Positions 1 through 5,895 of a stretch of DNA of 5,895 bases are shown here, in pieces. Each line of letters begins with the position of its first letter. Position 1 is the stretch's first letter. The stretch covers positions 1 to 5,895 of the forward strand of contig NZ_JNYE01000177.1 in the NCBI RefSeq assembly GCF_000717185.1, given 5' to 3'. The position numbers and the translations under genes were made by a program. Origin of the DNA: Kitasatospora phosalacinea. Lineage in GTDB: Bacteria > Actinomycetota > Actinomycetes > Streptomycetales > Streptomycetaceae. The notes beneath the pieces are model-generated. The model was not told where the DNA came from. It worked only from the letters and a program-made list of their open reading frames with translations, and ran no database searches.

Positions 1-1
1 G

Positions 2-619
2 GCGTTCTTGTTCACGGGGCAGGGTGCGCAGCGGGTGGGGATGGGGCGTGAGTTGTATGACGCGTTTCCGGTGTTCGCTGCGGCGGTGGACGAGTTGTGT
101 GAGCAGCTGGATCCGTTGTTGGGGCGTTCGTTGCGGGAGTTGATGTTCGAGGGTCCGGCGGATCTCCTTGACCGCACCGAGTTCACGCAGCCTGCGTTGT
201 TCGTGTTCGAGGTGGCGTTGTTTCGTCTGGTGGTGTCGTTGGGTGTGGTGCCGGGTGTGTTGGTGGGTCATTCGGTGGGTGAGGTGGGGGCGGCGTGTGT
301 GGCGGGGGTGTTGTCGGTGGGGGATGCGTGTCGTCTGGTGGTGGCGCGTGGTGGGTTGATGGGGTCGGTGGGTGGGGGTGGGGTGATGGTGTCGGTGGAG
401 GCGTCGGAGTCGGTGGTGCGTGGGGTGTTGGGCGGGGTGTCGGGTGTGGTGTCGGTGGGTGGGGTGAACGGTCCGGTCTCGACGGTGGTGTCGGGTGAGG
501 CGGGTGCGGTGGAGCGGGTGGTGGGGTTGTTGGAGGAGGGGGGTGTGCGGGTGCGGAGGTTGCGGGTGAGTGATGCGTTCCATTCGGGGTTGATGGACGG
601 GGTGCTGGAGGAGCTGGGT
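2..619 (+). other. Acyltransferase (AT) domain, C-terminally truncated, malonyl-type
   Basis: AT domains select an extender acyl-CoA and transfer the acyl group to the module's ACP. Seen here: the N-terminal FTGQGAQ motif (bases 14-34), the nucleophile elbow GHSVGEV with Ser at 272-274, the following ARG segment with its conserved Arg, and DAFH with the catalytic His at 581-583. FTGQGAQ, GHSVGE and xAFH are the forms typical of malonyl-CoA-specific ATs; methylmalonyl ATs usually have FPGQGSQ, GHSQGE and YASH. The first residue of the usual HAFH is Asp here. After MDGVLEEL the domain should continue for roughly another 90-110 residues, including the PVVSN-type strand, the YWVRH segment and the FLELGP segment; none is present. 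The domain is thus about 205 residues against a usual 290-300. Ser and His are kept, but the fold is incomplete and activity is doubtful. Confidence 0.85.
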
Positions 620-661
620 TCGGTCGCTGACCGTGGGGTTGTCGCGGCGCGGGCGCGGTGA
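2..661 (+). CDS. Type I modular PKS, upstream piece (AT domain), ended by a frameshift stop
   Basis: This is the 5' piece of the PKS gene. It is open from the window edge and read in the frame whose first full codon is at base 2. The peptide is an acyltransferase from its FTGQGAQ opening onward, so the true start and the module's ketosynthase lie upstream; the ATG-like or TTG codons near base 8 are internal. The frame ends at TGA (659-661), immediately after residues that already resemble the tail of an AT. Downstream PKS sequence continues at once in another frame. A natural PKS polypeptide does not end here, so the stop comes from a frameshift and internal deletion, either real or an assembly error. 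Codons are strikingly G/T-rich (GTG, GGT, GGG, TTG): bases 301-420 hold only 13 C in 120. The bulk of the gene is very different. Identification as PKS AT is firm; whether the protein is truly truncated in the cell is unknown. Confidence 0.88.
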   Translation, partial: AFLFTGQGAQRVGMGRELYDAFPVFAAAVDELCEQLDPLLGRSLRELMFEGPADLLDRTEFTQPALFVFEVALFRLVVSLGVVPGVLVGHSVGEVGAACVAGVLSVGDACRLVVARGGLMGSVGGGGVMVSVEASESVVRGVLGGVSGVVSVGGVNGPVSTVVSGEAGAVERVVGLLEEGGVRVRRLRVSDAFHSGLMDGVLEELGSVADRGVVAARAR

Positions 662-3600
662 AGTACCGGCGCTGCTGTCGGGGCTGGCGGCGCTGCACGT
701 GTCGGGGACGAACGTCGACTGGGCAGCACTGCTGCCGGGTTCGGGCGGGGTGGTGGACCTGCCGACGTACGCCTTCCAGCACCGCCGCTACTGGGTCGAC
801 GGCAACGGCACCACCGCCTCCGTCACGTCCGCCGGGCTGGAGGGCGTCGAGCACGCGGTGCTGTCCGCCGCCGTCGAACTGGCGGGGGAGGAAGGCACGG
901 TGCTGACCGGCCGGCTCTCGACCGCCGGGCAGGCCTGGATCGCGGACCACACCATCGTGGGCGCGGTCGTGGTGCCGGGAACGGCGTTCGTGGAACTCGC
1001 CGTGCGGGCCGCCGACCGGGTGGGCTGCACGGAGGTCGAGGAACTCGTCCTGGAGGCGCCGCTGGTGCTGACCGAGCGGGAGTCCGTCGACCTGCAGATC
1101 GTGCTGGGGCGCCCCGACGACACCGGCCGGTGCTCCGTCGCCGTGCACAGCCGCCCGGTCGGCGCGGCGCTGCGCACCCCCGGCGCGCCGTGGACCAGGC
1201 ACGCCACCGGCGTGCTCGCACCGGCCGCCCGGCCCGCCCCCGAGGCGGCGGACCCCGGGGCGTGGCCGCCCGCGGGCGCCGAGGAACTGCCGGTCGCGGA
1301 CGCGTACGAGCGGCTCGCCGCGCACGGGTTGGGCTACGGCCCGGCCTTCCGGGCGCTGCGCGCGGCGTGGGCGCTGGGGGAGGACCTGTTCGCCGAGGTC
1401 GAGCTCCCCGTCGACACCCCGGCCGCCGGGTACGGCATCCACCCGGCCCTGCTCGACGGGGCCCTGCACCCGTTCGCGCTGCTGGCCGTCGAGGGCGCGG
1501 GTGCGGACACGGCTGCCGTGCGGCTGCCGTTCTCCTGGCGCGGCGTGCGGCTGCACGCGGCGGGCGCGGGCGCGCTGCGGGTGCACCTGGCGCGCCGCGG
1601 CCCGGACGAGGTGGCCCTGGAGGTCGCCGACGCCGTCGGCGCGCCGGTCGCCTCGGTGGACTCGCTGGTGTTCCGCGGCATCACGCCCGAGCAGCTCTCC
1701 GCGGGCGGCGCCGAGCAGCACGACGCGCTGTTCGCCGTGACCTGGACGGCCGTTCCCGCCGTACCGGCGGAGCAGGTCATCGCCGTGCTCGGCGCGCCCG
1801 ACCCGGGCCTGCCCGGCCTGGACCGCTACCCGACGCCGCAGGCGCTGGCGGCGGCGGTCGCCGCCGGGGCGCCGGTACCGGACGTGGTGCTGGCCCCGGT
1901 CGGCACCGCCGACCGGGACGCGGACCTGCCGGGCCTGGTCCGGGAGAACACCGTCGAGGTGCTGGCGCTGCTCCAGGAGTGGGCGGCCCAGGAGCAGTTG
2001 GCGGGCTGCCGGCTGGCGGTGCTGACCCGCGGGGCGGTGGCGGTCGAGGACGGCCCGGTGGGTCTGGCCGCGGCGCCCGTGTGGGGGCTGGTCCGGGCCG
2101 CGCAGGCGGAGCACCCGGACCGGTTCCTGCTGCTCGACCTGGACGAGGACCCGCGCTCGGTGGCGGCGCTGCCCGCGGCGCTCGCCGCCGGTGAGCCGCA
2201 ACTCGCCTGCCGCGCGGGCGCGTTGCTCGCGCCGAGGCTGACCAGGGCGCCGCTCGCCGGGCTCACCGCCCCGGCCCCGGTCCCGGCCGTGGACGTGGAC
2301 GCGGACGTGGACGCGCCCGTGGACGCGCCCGGCTGGCGGCTGGACGCGGCGCCGCGCGGCTCGCTGGCGAACCTGGCGCTGTTGCCGGAGCCGGCCGGGG
2401 AGCCGCCGGCTGCGGGCCTGGTCCGGATCGCCGTCCGGGCGGCCGCGCTCGACAACCGGGACGTGCTGGCCGCGCTCGGCATGCTGCCGGGCGACCCGCC
2501 GCTGGGTGCGCAGGGCGCGGGCACCGTGCTGGAGACCGGCCCCGGCGTGACCGGGTTCGCGCCCGGCGACCGGGTGTTCGGCCTCTTCCCCGGCGCGGTG
2601 GCGTCCGAGGCGGTGGCCGACCACCGCCTGCTCGCCCCGCTGCCGCCCGACTGGACGTTCGCCCAGGGCGCGGCCGCCCCGCTGGCGTACCTCGCCGCGC
2701 ACCGGATGCTGCGGGCGGCCGGGCTGCACCCGGGCCAGTCGCTGCTGGTCCGGACGGCGGACGGAGCGGGCGGCCGGGCGCTGGCCGCGCTGGCCCGGCA
2801 CGGCGGCCTGACGGTGCGGACCGACACCGGCACCGGCAGCGATGCCGCGGCCGACACCGACGCCGCCGCCGACGCGGTGCTGGACGCCGCCGAACTGCTG
2901 CTCGACCCGGACGCGCCGGACGTCGCGGAGCTGTTCGCCGAGATCCGGGAGCCGCTGGGGCTGGGCGCGCTCGCCCCGCTGCCCGCGACGGTGCGGCCGG
3001 TGACGGCGGTCCGCGAGTCGCTGGCCCTGCTGAACGAGACCCGGCAGGCGCAGCAGCTCGTGCTGGCCGTCCCCGCCCCGCTCGACCCGGCGGGGACGGT
3101 GCTGGTCACCGGTGGGACGGGCGGGTTGGGTGCGTTGTTCGCCCGGCACCTGGTGGCGGCGTACGGGGTGCGGCACCTGCTGCTGGTGAGCCGTCGGGGT
3201 GGGGAGGCGCCGGGTGCGGCCGAACTGGTCGCGGAACTGGGGGAGTTGGGCGCAAAGGCGGTGGTGGTGGCGTGTGACGTCGCGGACCGGGCTGCGGTGG
3301 AGCGGCTGCTGGACGGTGTTCCGGCGGAGCACCCGCTGACGGCGGTCGTGCACGCCGCGGGCGTCCTCGACGACGCCACCCTCGGCTCGCTCACCCCGGA
3401 ACGCCTGGACACGGTGCTCGCCGCGAAGGCCGACGCCGCCTGGCACCTGCACGAACTGACCGGACGTCACGACCTCGCCTTCTTCGCGCTGTTCTCCTCG
3501 CTGGCCGGCACCCTGGGCAGCGCGGGCCAGGCCAACTACGCCGCCGCCAACACCTTCCTGGACGCCCTCGCCCAGCACCGCCGCACCCTCGGCCTGCCCG

Positions 3601-5895
3601 CCCTCTCGCTCGCCTGGGGCCCGTGGTCGGGCGACGGCATGGCCGGTGCGCTGTCCCCGGCGGACCTGGAGCGGCTGGCCGCGCTCGGCACGCTCCCGCT
3701 GGAGCCCGCGGACGGGCTGGCGCTGTTCGACGCGGCCCTGCGGCTGCCCGCCGCCGCGCTGGTGCCCGCCCGGCTGCGCCCCACCGCGGCGGACGGCGAC
3801 CCGGTCTCCCCGCTGCTGCGCGGCCTGGTCCGCCGCCCGGCCCGGCGCACCGCGCAGAGCGCCGCCGCGCCGCGCTCCGAACTGGCCGCCCGGCTGGCCG
3901 GCCTGCCGGAGGCCGCCCGTCGGCAGGCCCTGGTCGACCTGGTGCGCGAGCACGTCGCCGAGGTGCTGGGCCACCCCGCGGCCGTCACCGTCGACCCGGC
4001 CCGCCCCTTCAAGGAACTCGGCTTCGACTCGCTCACCGCCGTCGAACTGCGCAACCGCCTGGACGCGGCGACCGGGCTGCGGCTGCCCGCCACGCTGGTC
4101 TTCGACCACCCGAGCCCGGGCGCGGTCGCCGCGCTCCTGCACGAGCGGTACGCGGGCAGCGCCCCGGCCCCGGCCGGGCCCCGCGCCGGGCGGCCGCGCC
4201 GACCGGACGACGAGCCGATCGCCGTCATCGCGATGAGCTGCCGCTACCCGGGCGGCGCCGACGACCCCGAGGCGCTGTGGCGGCTGGTCGCCGAGGGCCG
4301 CGACGCCACCTCCGCCTTCCCGGACGACCGGGGCTGGCGGCTGGAGGAGCTGTACGACGCCGACCCGGACACCCTGGGCACCTCGTACGCCCGGCGCGGC
4401 GGCTTCGTCGAGCACGCGGACGGCTTCGACGCGGCGTTCTTCGGCGTCTCGCCGCGCGAGGCGCTGGCGATGGAGCCCCAGCAGCGGCTGCTGCTGGAGA
4501 CCGCCTGGGAGGCCTTCGAACGGGCCGGGATCAACCCGGCGTCCGTCCGCGGCACCGACACCGGGGTGATCCTCGGCGTGGTCCCCGCCGACTACGTGAC
4601 CCGCCCGGCCGGGACCCCGCACGACCTGGAGGGCTACCTGCTGACCGGCAACACCACCAGCGTCGCGGCGGGCCGGGTCGCCTACACGCTGGGCCTGGAG
4701 GGTCCGGCGTTCACCGTGGACACCGCGTGCTCGTCCTCGCTGGTGGCGATCCACCTGGCCGCCCAGGCGCTGCGGCGCGGCGAGTGCTCGCTCGCGCTGG
4801 CGGGCGGCGCCTCGGTGATCGCCGGTCCGACCGTGTTCGTGGAGTTCAGCCGCCAGCGCGCGCTCTCCCCGGACGGGCGCTGCCGGGCGTTCGCGGCGTC
4901 CGCGGACGGCACCGGTTTCGCCGAGGGTGCGGGCCTGCTGCTGCTGGAACGCCTCTCGGACGCCCGGCGCAACGGGCACCGGGTGCTGGCCGTGCTGCGC
5001 GGCAGCGCGGTCAACCAGGACGGCGCGTCCAACGGTCTGACGGCGCCCAACGGGCCCGCCCAGCAGCGGGTGATCCGGCAGGCGCTGGCGGACGCGGGGC
5101 TGAGCGCCGCCGACGTCGATGCGGTGGAGGCGCACGGGACCGGCACGACGCTGGGTGACCCGATCGAGGCGCAGGCGCTGATCGCGACCTACGGGGCCGA
5201 GCACAGTGCCGAACGGCCTTTGTGGCTGGGCTCGTTGAAGTCGAACATCGGGCACACCCAGGCCGCGGCGGGTGTCGGCGGCGTGATCAAGATGGTGGAG
5301 GCGCTGCGCCGCGGCGAGCTGCCGAAGACCCTGCACGTCGACGCGCCGTCCCCGCACGTCGACTGGTCCGCCGGGACGGTCGAGCTGCTGACCGAGCCCC
5401 GCAAGTGGACCGGGGACGGCCCGCGCCGCGCCGCCGTCTCCTCGTTCGGCGTCAGCGGCACCAACGCCCACCTGATCCTGGAACAGGCCCCCGAGGCCGA
5501 ACGCCCCGCCCCCGCCGGTCCGTCCGAGGGCACCGTGCTGCCCTGGGTGCTCTCCGCCCGCACTCCGCAGGCGCTGCGCGACCAGGCCCGCCGCCTGCTG
5601 GACCTGCTCGCCGCCGACCCCGGGGTGCGGCCCGACGCCCTCGCGGCGGCCCTCGCGGGCACCCGCGCCGAGTTCGAGCACCGCGCGGTGGTGGTCGGGG
5701 CCGACCGGGCCGACCTGGTGCACGGCCTGACCGCGCTCGCCGCGGACGCGCCCGCCCCGAACCTGGTCTCCGGCTTCGCCGAGGGCCGCACCGACCCGGT
5801 GTTCGTGTTTCCGGGGCAGGGGTCGCAGTGGGTGGGGATGGCGCGGGAGTTGTTGGGTTCGTCGGTGGTGTTCCGGGAGCGGGTGGGTGCGTGTG
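657..5895 (+). CDS. Type I modular PKS, main piece: DH-KR-ER(degenerate)-KR-ACP-KS-AT(partial)
   Basis: One frame is open without a stop from about 657 to the window end (over 1,740 codons). Similarity to the AT tail may begin as early as 621 in this frame. There is no credible start codon or ribosome site at its head: the first residues ([16 protein letters not shown]) are the normal post-AT linker, so this is the continuation of the 2-661 piece after a frameshift. Domain order is post-AT linker, DH, structural KR half, ER, catalytic KR half, ACP, intermodular linker, KS, KS-AT linker and AT start. The ACP-to-KS junction is covalent, so the protein spans at least two modules. The frame has no TTA codon, so no bldA-type control is visible in this part. 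Annotation pipelines might call the piece a type I PKS or an SDR-family oxidoreductase. The product is not identifiable from this window. Confidence 0.93.
660..848 (+). other. Post-AT linker
   Basis: This linker packs against the AT and KS in PKS structures. It contains LAALHV, followed by V-D-W, and then the conserved [13 protein letters not shown] segment (756-794) that ends almost every AT unit before the reductive loop. It is present and in the downstream frame even though the AT core before it is missing, which places the lost material between about 615 and 660. Base composition is still partly G/T-rich up to about 755 and then becomes GCC/CTC-rich, so the mosaic boundary coincides with the conserved YAFQ segment. 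Confidence 0.8.
849..1679 (+). other. Dehydratase (DH) domain, catalytic residues intact
   Basis: DH removes water from the beta-hydroxyacyl-ACP to give a trans-enoyl-ACP. It has the double-hotdog arrangement: the N-terminal half carries the catalytic His in [10 protein letters not shown], which fits HxxxGxxxxP (His at 948-950). The C-terminal half has GYGPAF (1335-1352) and the catalytic Asp in [10 protein letters not shown] (Asp at 1455-1457), followed by LPFSW (about 1527-1541), all standard DH landmarks in the right order and spacing. Length is about 277 residues, normal for the family. It opens with EHAVLSA directly after the linker and ends near DSLVFRGI. Nothing suggests inactivation. 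Confidence 0.92.
1722..2246 (+). other. Ketoreductase structural subdomain (KR, N-terminal half)
   Basis: In modules with a full reductive loop the KR is split: a non-catalytic Rossmann-like half precedes the ER and the catalytic half follows it. This stretch of about 175 residues starts with [10 protein letters not shown], the usual opening of that half. It includes [19 protein letters not shown] and LLLDLD, which match the conserved GxWGLxRxAQxEHP and LxDLD segments, and ends with [16 protein letters not shown], its usual last strand. It lacks a TGGxGxLG cofactor motif, as expected. It stabilises the catalytic half at 3090-3647. Confidence 0.88.
2289..2330 (+). repeat. Short in-frame tandem repeat (Val-Asp-rich linker)
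   Basis: Fourteen codons alternate mostly GTG/GCG/CCC with GAC. GTGGAC occurs twice at 2289-2300, and the 12-mer GTGGACGCGCCC is perfectly duplicated at 2307-2318 and 2319-2330. The encoded peptide, [14 protein letters not shown], is an acidic low-complexity spacer between the structural KR half and the ER. It probably grew by replication slippage, and repeat units are multiples of three so the frame survives. It has no recognised function beyond linking domains. Confidence 0.8.
2331..3089 (+). other. Enoylreductase (ER) domain, shortened and degenerate, probably inactive
   Basis: An intact ER uses NADPH to reduce the enoyl-ACP. The N-terminal part is recognisable by [23 protein letters not shown], the [20 protein letters not shown] stretch and [11 protein letters not shown]. 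Key positions have drifted: the usual LNFRDV reads LDNRDV (2448-2465), LGSEGAG reads LGAQGAG, and the nucleotide-binding HAAAGGVG reads RTADGAGG (2751-2774). After ARHGGLTVR the chain becomes a low-complexity stretch rich in Asp, Ala, Thr and Gly (about 2821-2880). It then picks up the ER C-terminal pattern (DVAELFAEI to QQLVLAVP). The intervening core, which normally holds the VLDSLAG and EMGKTD segments, is missing, about 70 residues by comparison with the family. Total length is about 253 residues against a usual 300 or more. Reading frame is preserved. Loss of activity is inferred, not shown. Confidence 0.82.
3090..3647 (+). other. Ketoreductase catalytic subdomain (KR, C-terminal half), B-type
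   Basis: This Rossmann-fold short-chain dehydrogenase domain reduces the beta-keto group with NADPH. Seen: the cofactor motif TGGTGGLG (3108-3131), [10 protein letters not shown] for cofactor and helix contacts, and [11 protein letters not shown] with the LDD motif at 3366-3374. There is a Lys in [11 protein letters not shown] (aag 3426-3428), catalytic Ser in FSSLAG (3498-3500), catalytic Tyr in ANYAAAN (3537-3539), and the closing LAWGPW. The Ser-to-Tyr spacing of 13 residues is right. LDD present, with Leu rather than Trp five residues after the Ser, marks a B-type KR, which gives the D-configured hydroxyl normally paired with trans dehydration. That stereochemical reading is family knowledge applied to the motif. 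All residues needed for activity are present. Part of this domain (about 3108-3345) has the G/T-rich codon style. Confidence 0.93.
3930..4158 (+). other. Acyl carrier protein (ACP) domain
   Basis: The ACP carries the growing chain on a phosphopantetheine arm. [15 protein letters not shown] opens the first helix and [18 protein letters not shown] carries the attachment site, with Ser at 4029-4031 in the GFDSL motif. [12 protein letters not shown] and ALLHERY close the four-helix domain. Length is about 76 residues, usual for a PKS ACP. It is preceded by a ~94-residue stretch after the KR (ending in an Ala/Arg-rich linker) and followed by only about 18 residues (rich in Pro, Ala, Gly and Arg) before the next KS. 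This is a within-protein module junction, not a docking domain. Confidence 0.95.
4212..5492 (+). other. Ketosynthase (KS) domain of the next module, complete
   Basis: KS accepts the chain from the upstream ACP and performs the decarboxylative Claisen condensation. It runs from [15 protein letters not shown] to [10 protein letters not shown], about 427 residues, which is the normal length. The catalytic triad is intact: Cys in DTACSSS (4728-4730), His in EAHGTGT (5133-5135) and His in KSNIGHTQ (5253-5255). [20 protein letters not shown], the [14 protein letters not shown] segment and [11 protein letters not shown] are also standard. The active Cys rules out a loading-type KSQ, and the intact second His argues against a non-elongating KS. 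It should be a true extending KS that receives the product of the DH/KR module just upstream. Confidence 0.96.
5493..5795 (+). other. KS-to-AT linker domain
   Basis: About 101 residues between KS and AT. It starts with an acidic and Pro-rich stretch and then has the usual [21 protein letters not shown] segment and [13 protein letters not shown], the standard alpha/beta linker between KS and AT in modular PKSs. It ends with [12 protein letters not shown], just before the AT. Base composition is C-rich to its very end (29 C of 60 at 5701-5760), and it changes at the AT start. Confidence 0.85.
5796..5895 (+). other. Second AT domain, N-terminal start only (cut by window edge)
   Basis: The last 33 codons read [20 protein letters not shown] and onward, the canonical start of a PKS AT, with the oxyanion-contributing Gln in [11 protein letters not shown] is the form common in methylmalonyl- and other branched-extender ATs, in contrast to FTGQGAQ in the first AT. 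The specificity-deciding GHSxGE and YASH/HAFH motifs lie beyond the window, so the substrate call is tentative. Codon style switches abruptly to G/T-rich at about 5797 (9 C of 60 at 5821-5880), the same style as the first AT. Confidence 0.88.

Noticed and set aside
600..720. Programmed ribosomal frameshifting to join the two pieces
   Set aside because: No slippery heptamer is seen, and a frame change alone would not restore the missing AT residues.
600..760. A new gene starting after the stop at 661
   Set aside because: No plausible start codon with a ribosome site. The peptide begins in the middle of the conserved post-AT linker, so this is a continuation after a frameshift, not a new start.
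1130..2194. Open frame on the plus strand overlapping DH and KR
   Set aside because: Out-of-frame reading of the PKS; the peptide is almost entirely Arg, Gly and Ala with no motifs, and the DH and KR residues are in the other frame.
1826..3412. Minus-strand open frame rich in Ser, Ala and Thr
   Set aside because: Shadow of the reductive-loop coding sequence; no start context, no recognisable domain, and low-complexity composition.
4140..4215. A protein boundary with docking domains between the two modules
   Set aside because: ACP and KS are joined in one frame by about 18 linker residues with no stop, start or coiled-coil docking sequence.
3623..5158. Open frame on the plus strand overlapping ACP and KS
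   Set aside because: Out-of-frame shadow with Arg/Gly/Ala-rich low-complexity content; the ACP Ser and KS Cys and His motifs lie in the frame of base 657.
183..5723. A 5.5-kb open frame on the minus strand
   Set aside because: It is in codon register with the PKS frame. Antisense stops in this register would need TTA, CTA or TCA codons in the sense frame, which high-GC actinomycete genes avoid, so the opening is a by-product of codon use. Its peptide is Arg/Gly/Pro/Gln-rich with no domain, while the plus strand has unmistakable catalytic motifs.
1..5895. A new kind of biological system
   Set aside because: All recognisable domains belong to ordinary modular type I PKS architecture; the oddities are lesions and mosaicism within it, not a new system.

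Overview
The window lies wholly inside a type I modular polyketide synthase (PKS) gene read on the + strand. GC content is very high. Most of the reading frame prefers codons ending in G or C and contains no TTA, CTA or TCA codons over about 5 kb. This points to a high-GC actinomycete (Streptomyces/Kitasatospora type); genus is an inference. The gene starts before base 1 and continues past base 5895. No gene start, stop of the full protein, promoter, terminator, RNA gene, mobile element or CRISPR array is visible.

Layout: (1) bases 2-~620 encode an acyltransferase (AT) with malonyl-type signatures, in the frame starting at base 2; its own ketosynthase must lie upstream. (2) The AT breaks off shortly after its catalytic His. 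The frame hits a stop at 659-661 and the PKS resumes in the frame of base 657, so the carboxy-terminal third of the AT is missing and the gene is frameshifted. (3) From 657 to 5895 one uninterrupted frame encodes a post-AT linker, dehydratase (DH, ~849-1679), the structural half of a ketoreductase (KR, ~1722-2246), a shortened and degenerate enoylreductase (ER, ~2331-3089), the catalytic KR half (~3090-3647) and an acyl carrier protein (ACP, ~3930-4158). A short linker then leads to the next module: a complete ketosynthase (KS, ~4212-5492), a KS-AT linker and the first ~33 residues of a second AT.

How it works together: the first module would load malonyl-CoA, reduce the beta-ketone (B-type KR by its LDD motif) and dehydrate it. 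The ER lacks recognisable cofactor-binding and C-terminal core motifs, so an enoyl (double-bond) product is more likely than full reduction. The chain then passes to the next KS, which has an intact Cys-His-His triad. The following AT begins with the FPGQGSQW form of the motif, unlike the FTGQGAQ form of the first AT, so the two modules probably use different extender units.

This is a known type of system. The points worth a second look are the AT deletion/frameshift (real pseudogenisation or assembly collapse), the decayed ER inside an otherwise intact reductive loop, and the abrupt base-composition switches at the edges of both AT domains, which look like domain-sized recombination or gene conversion.
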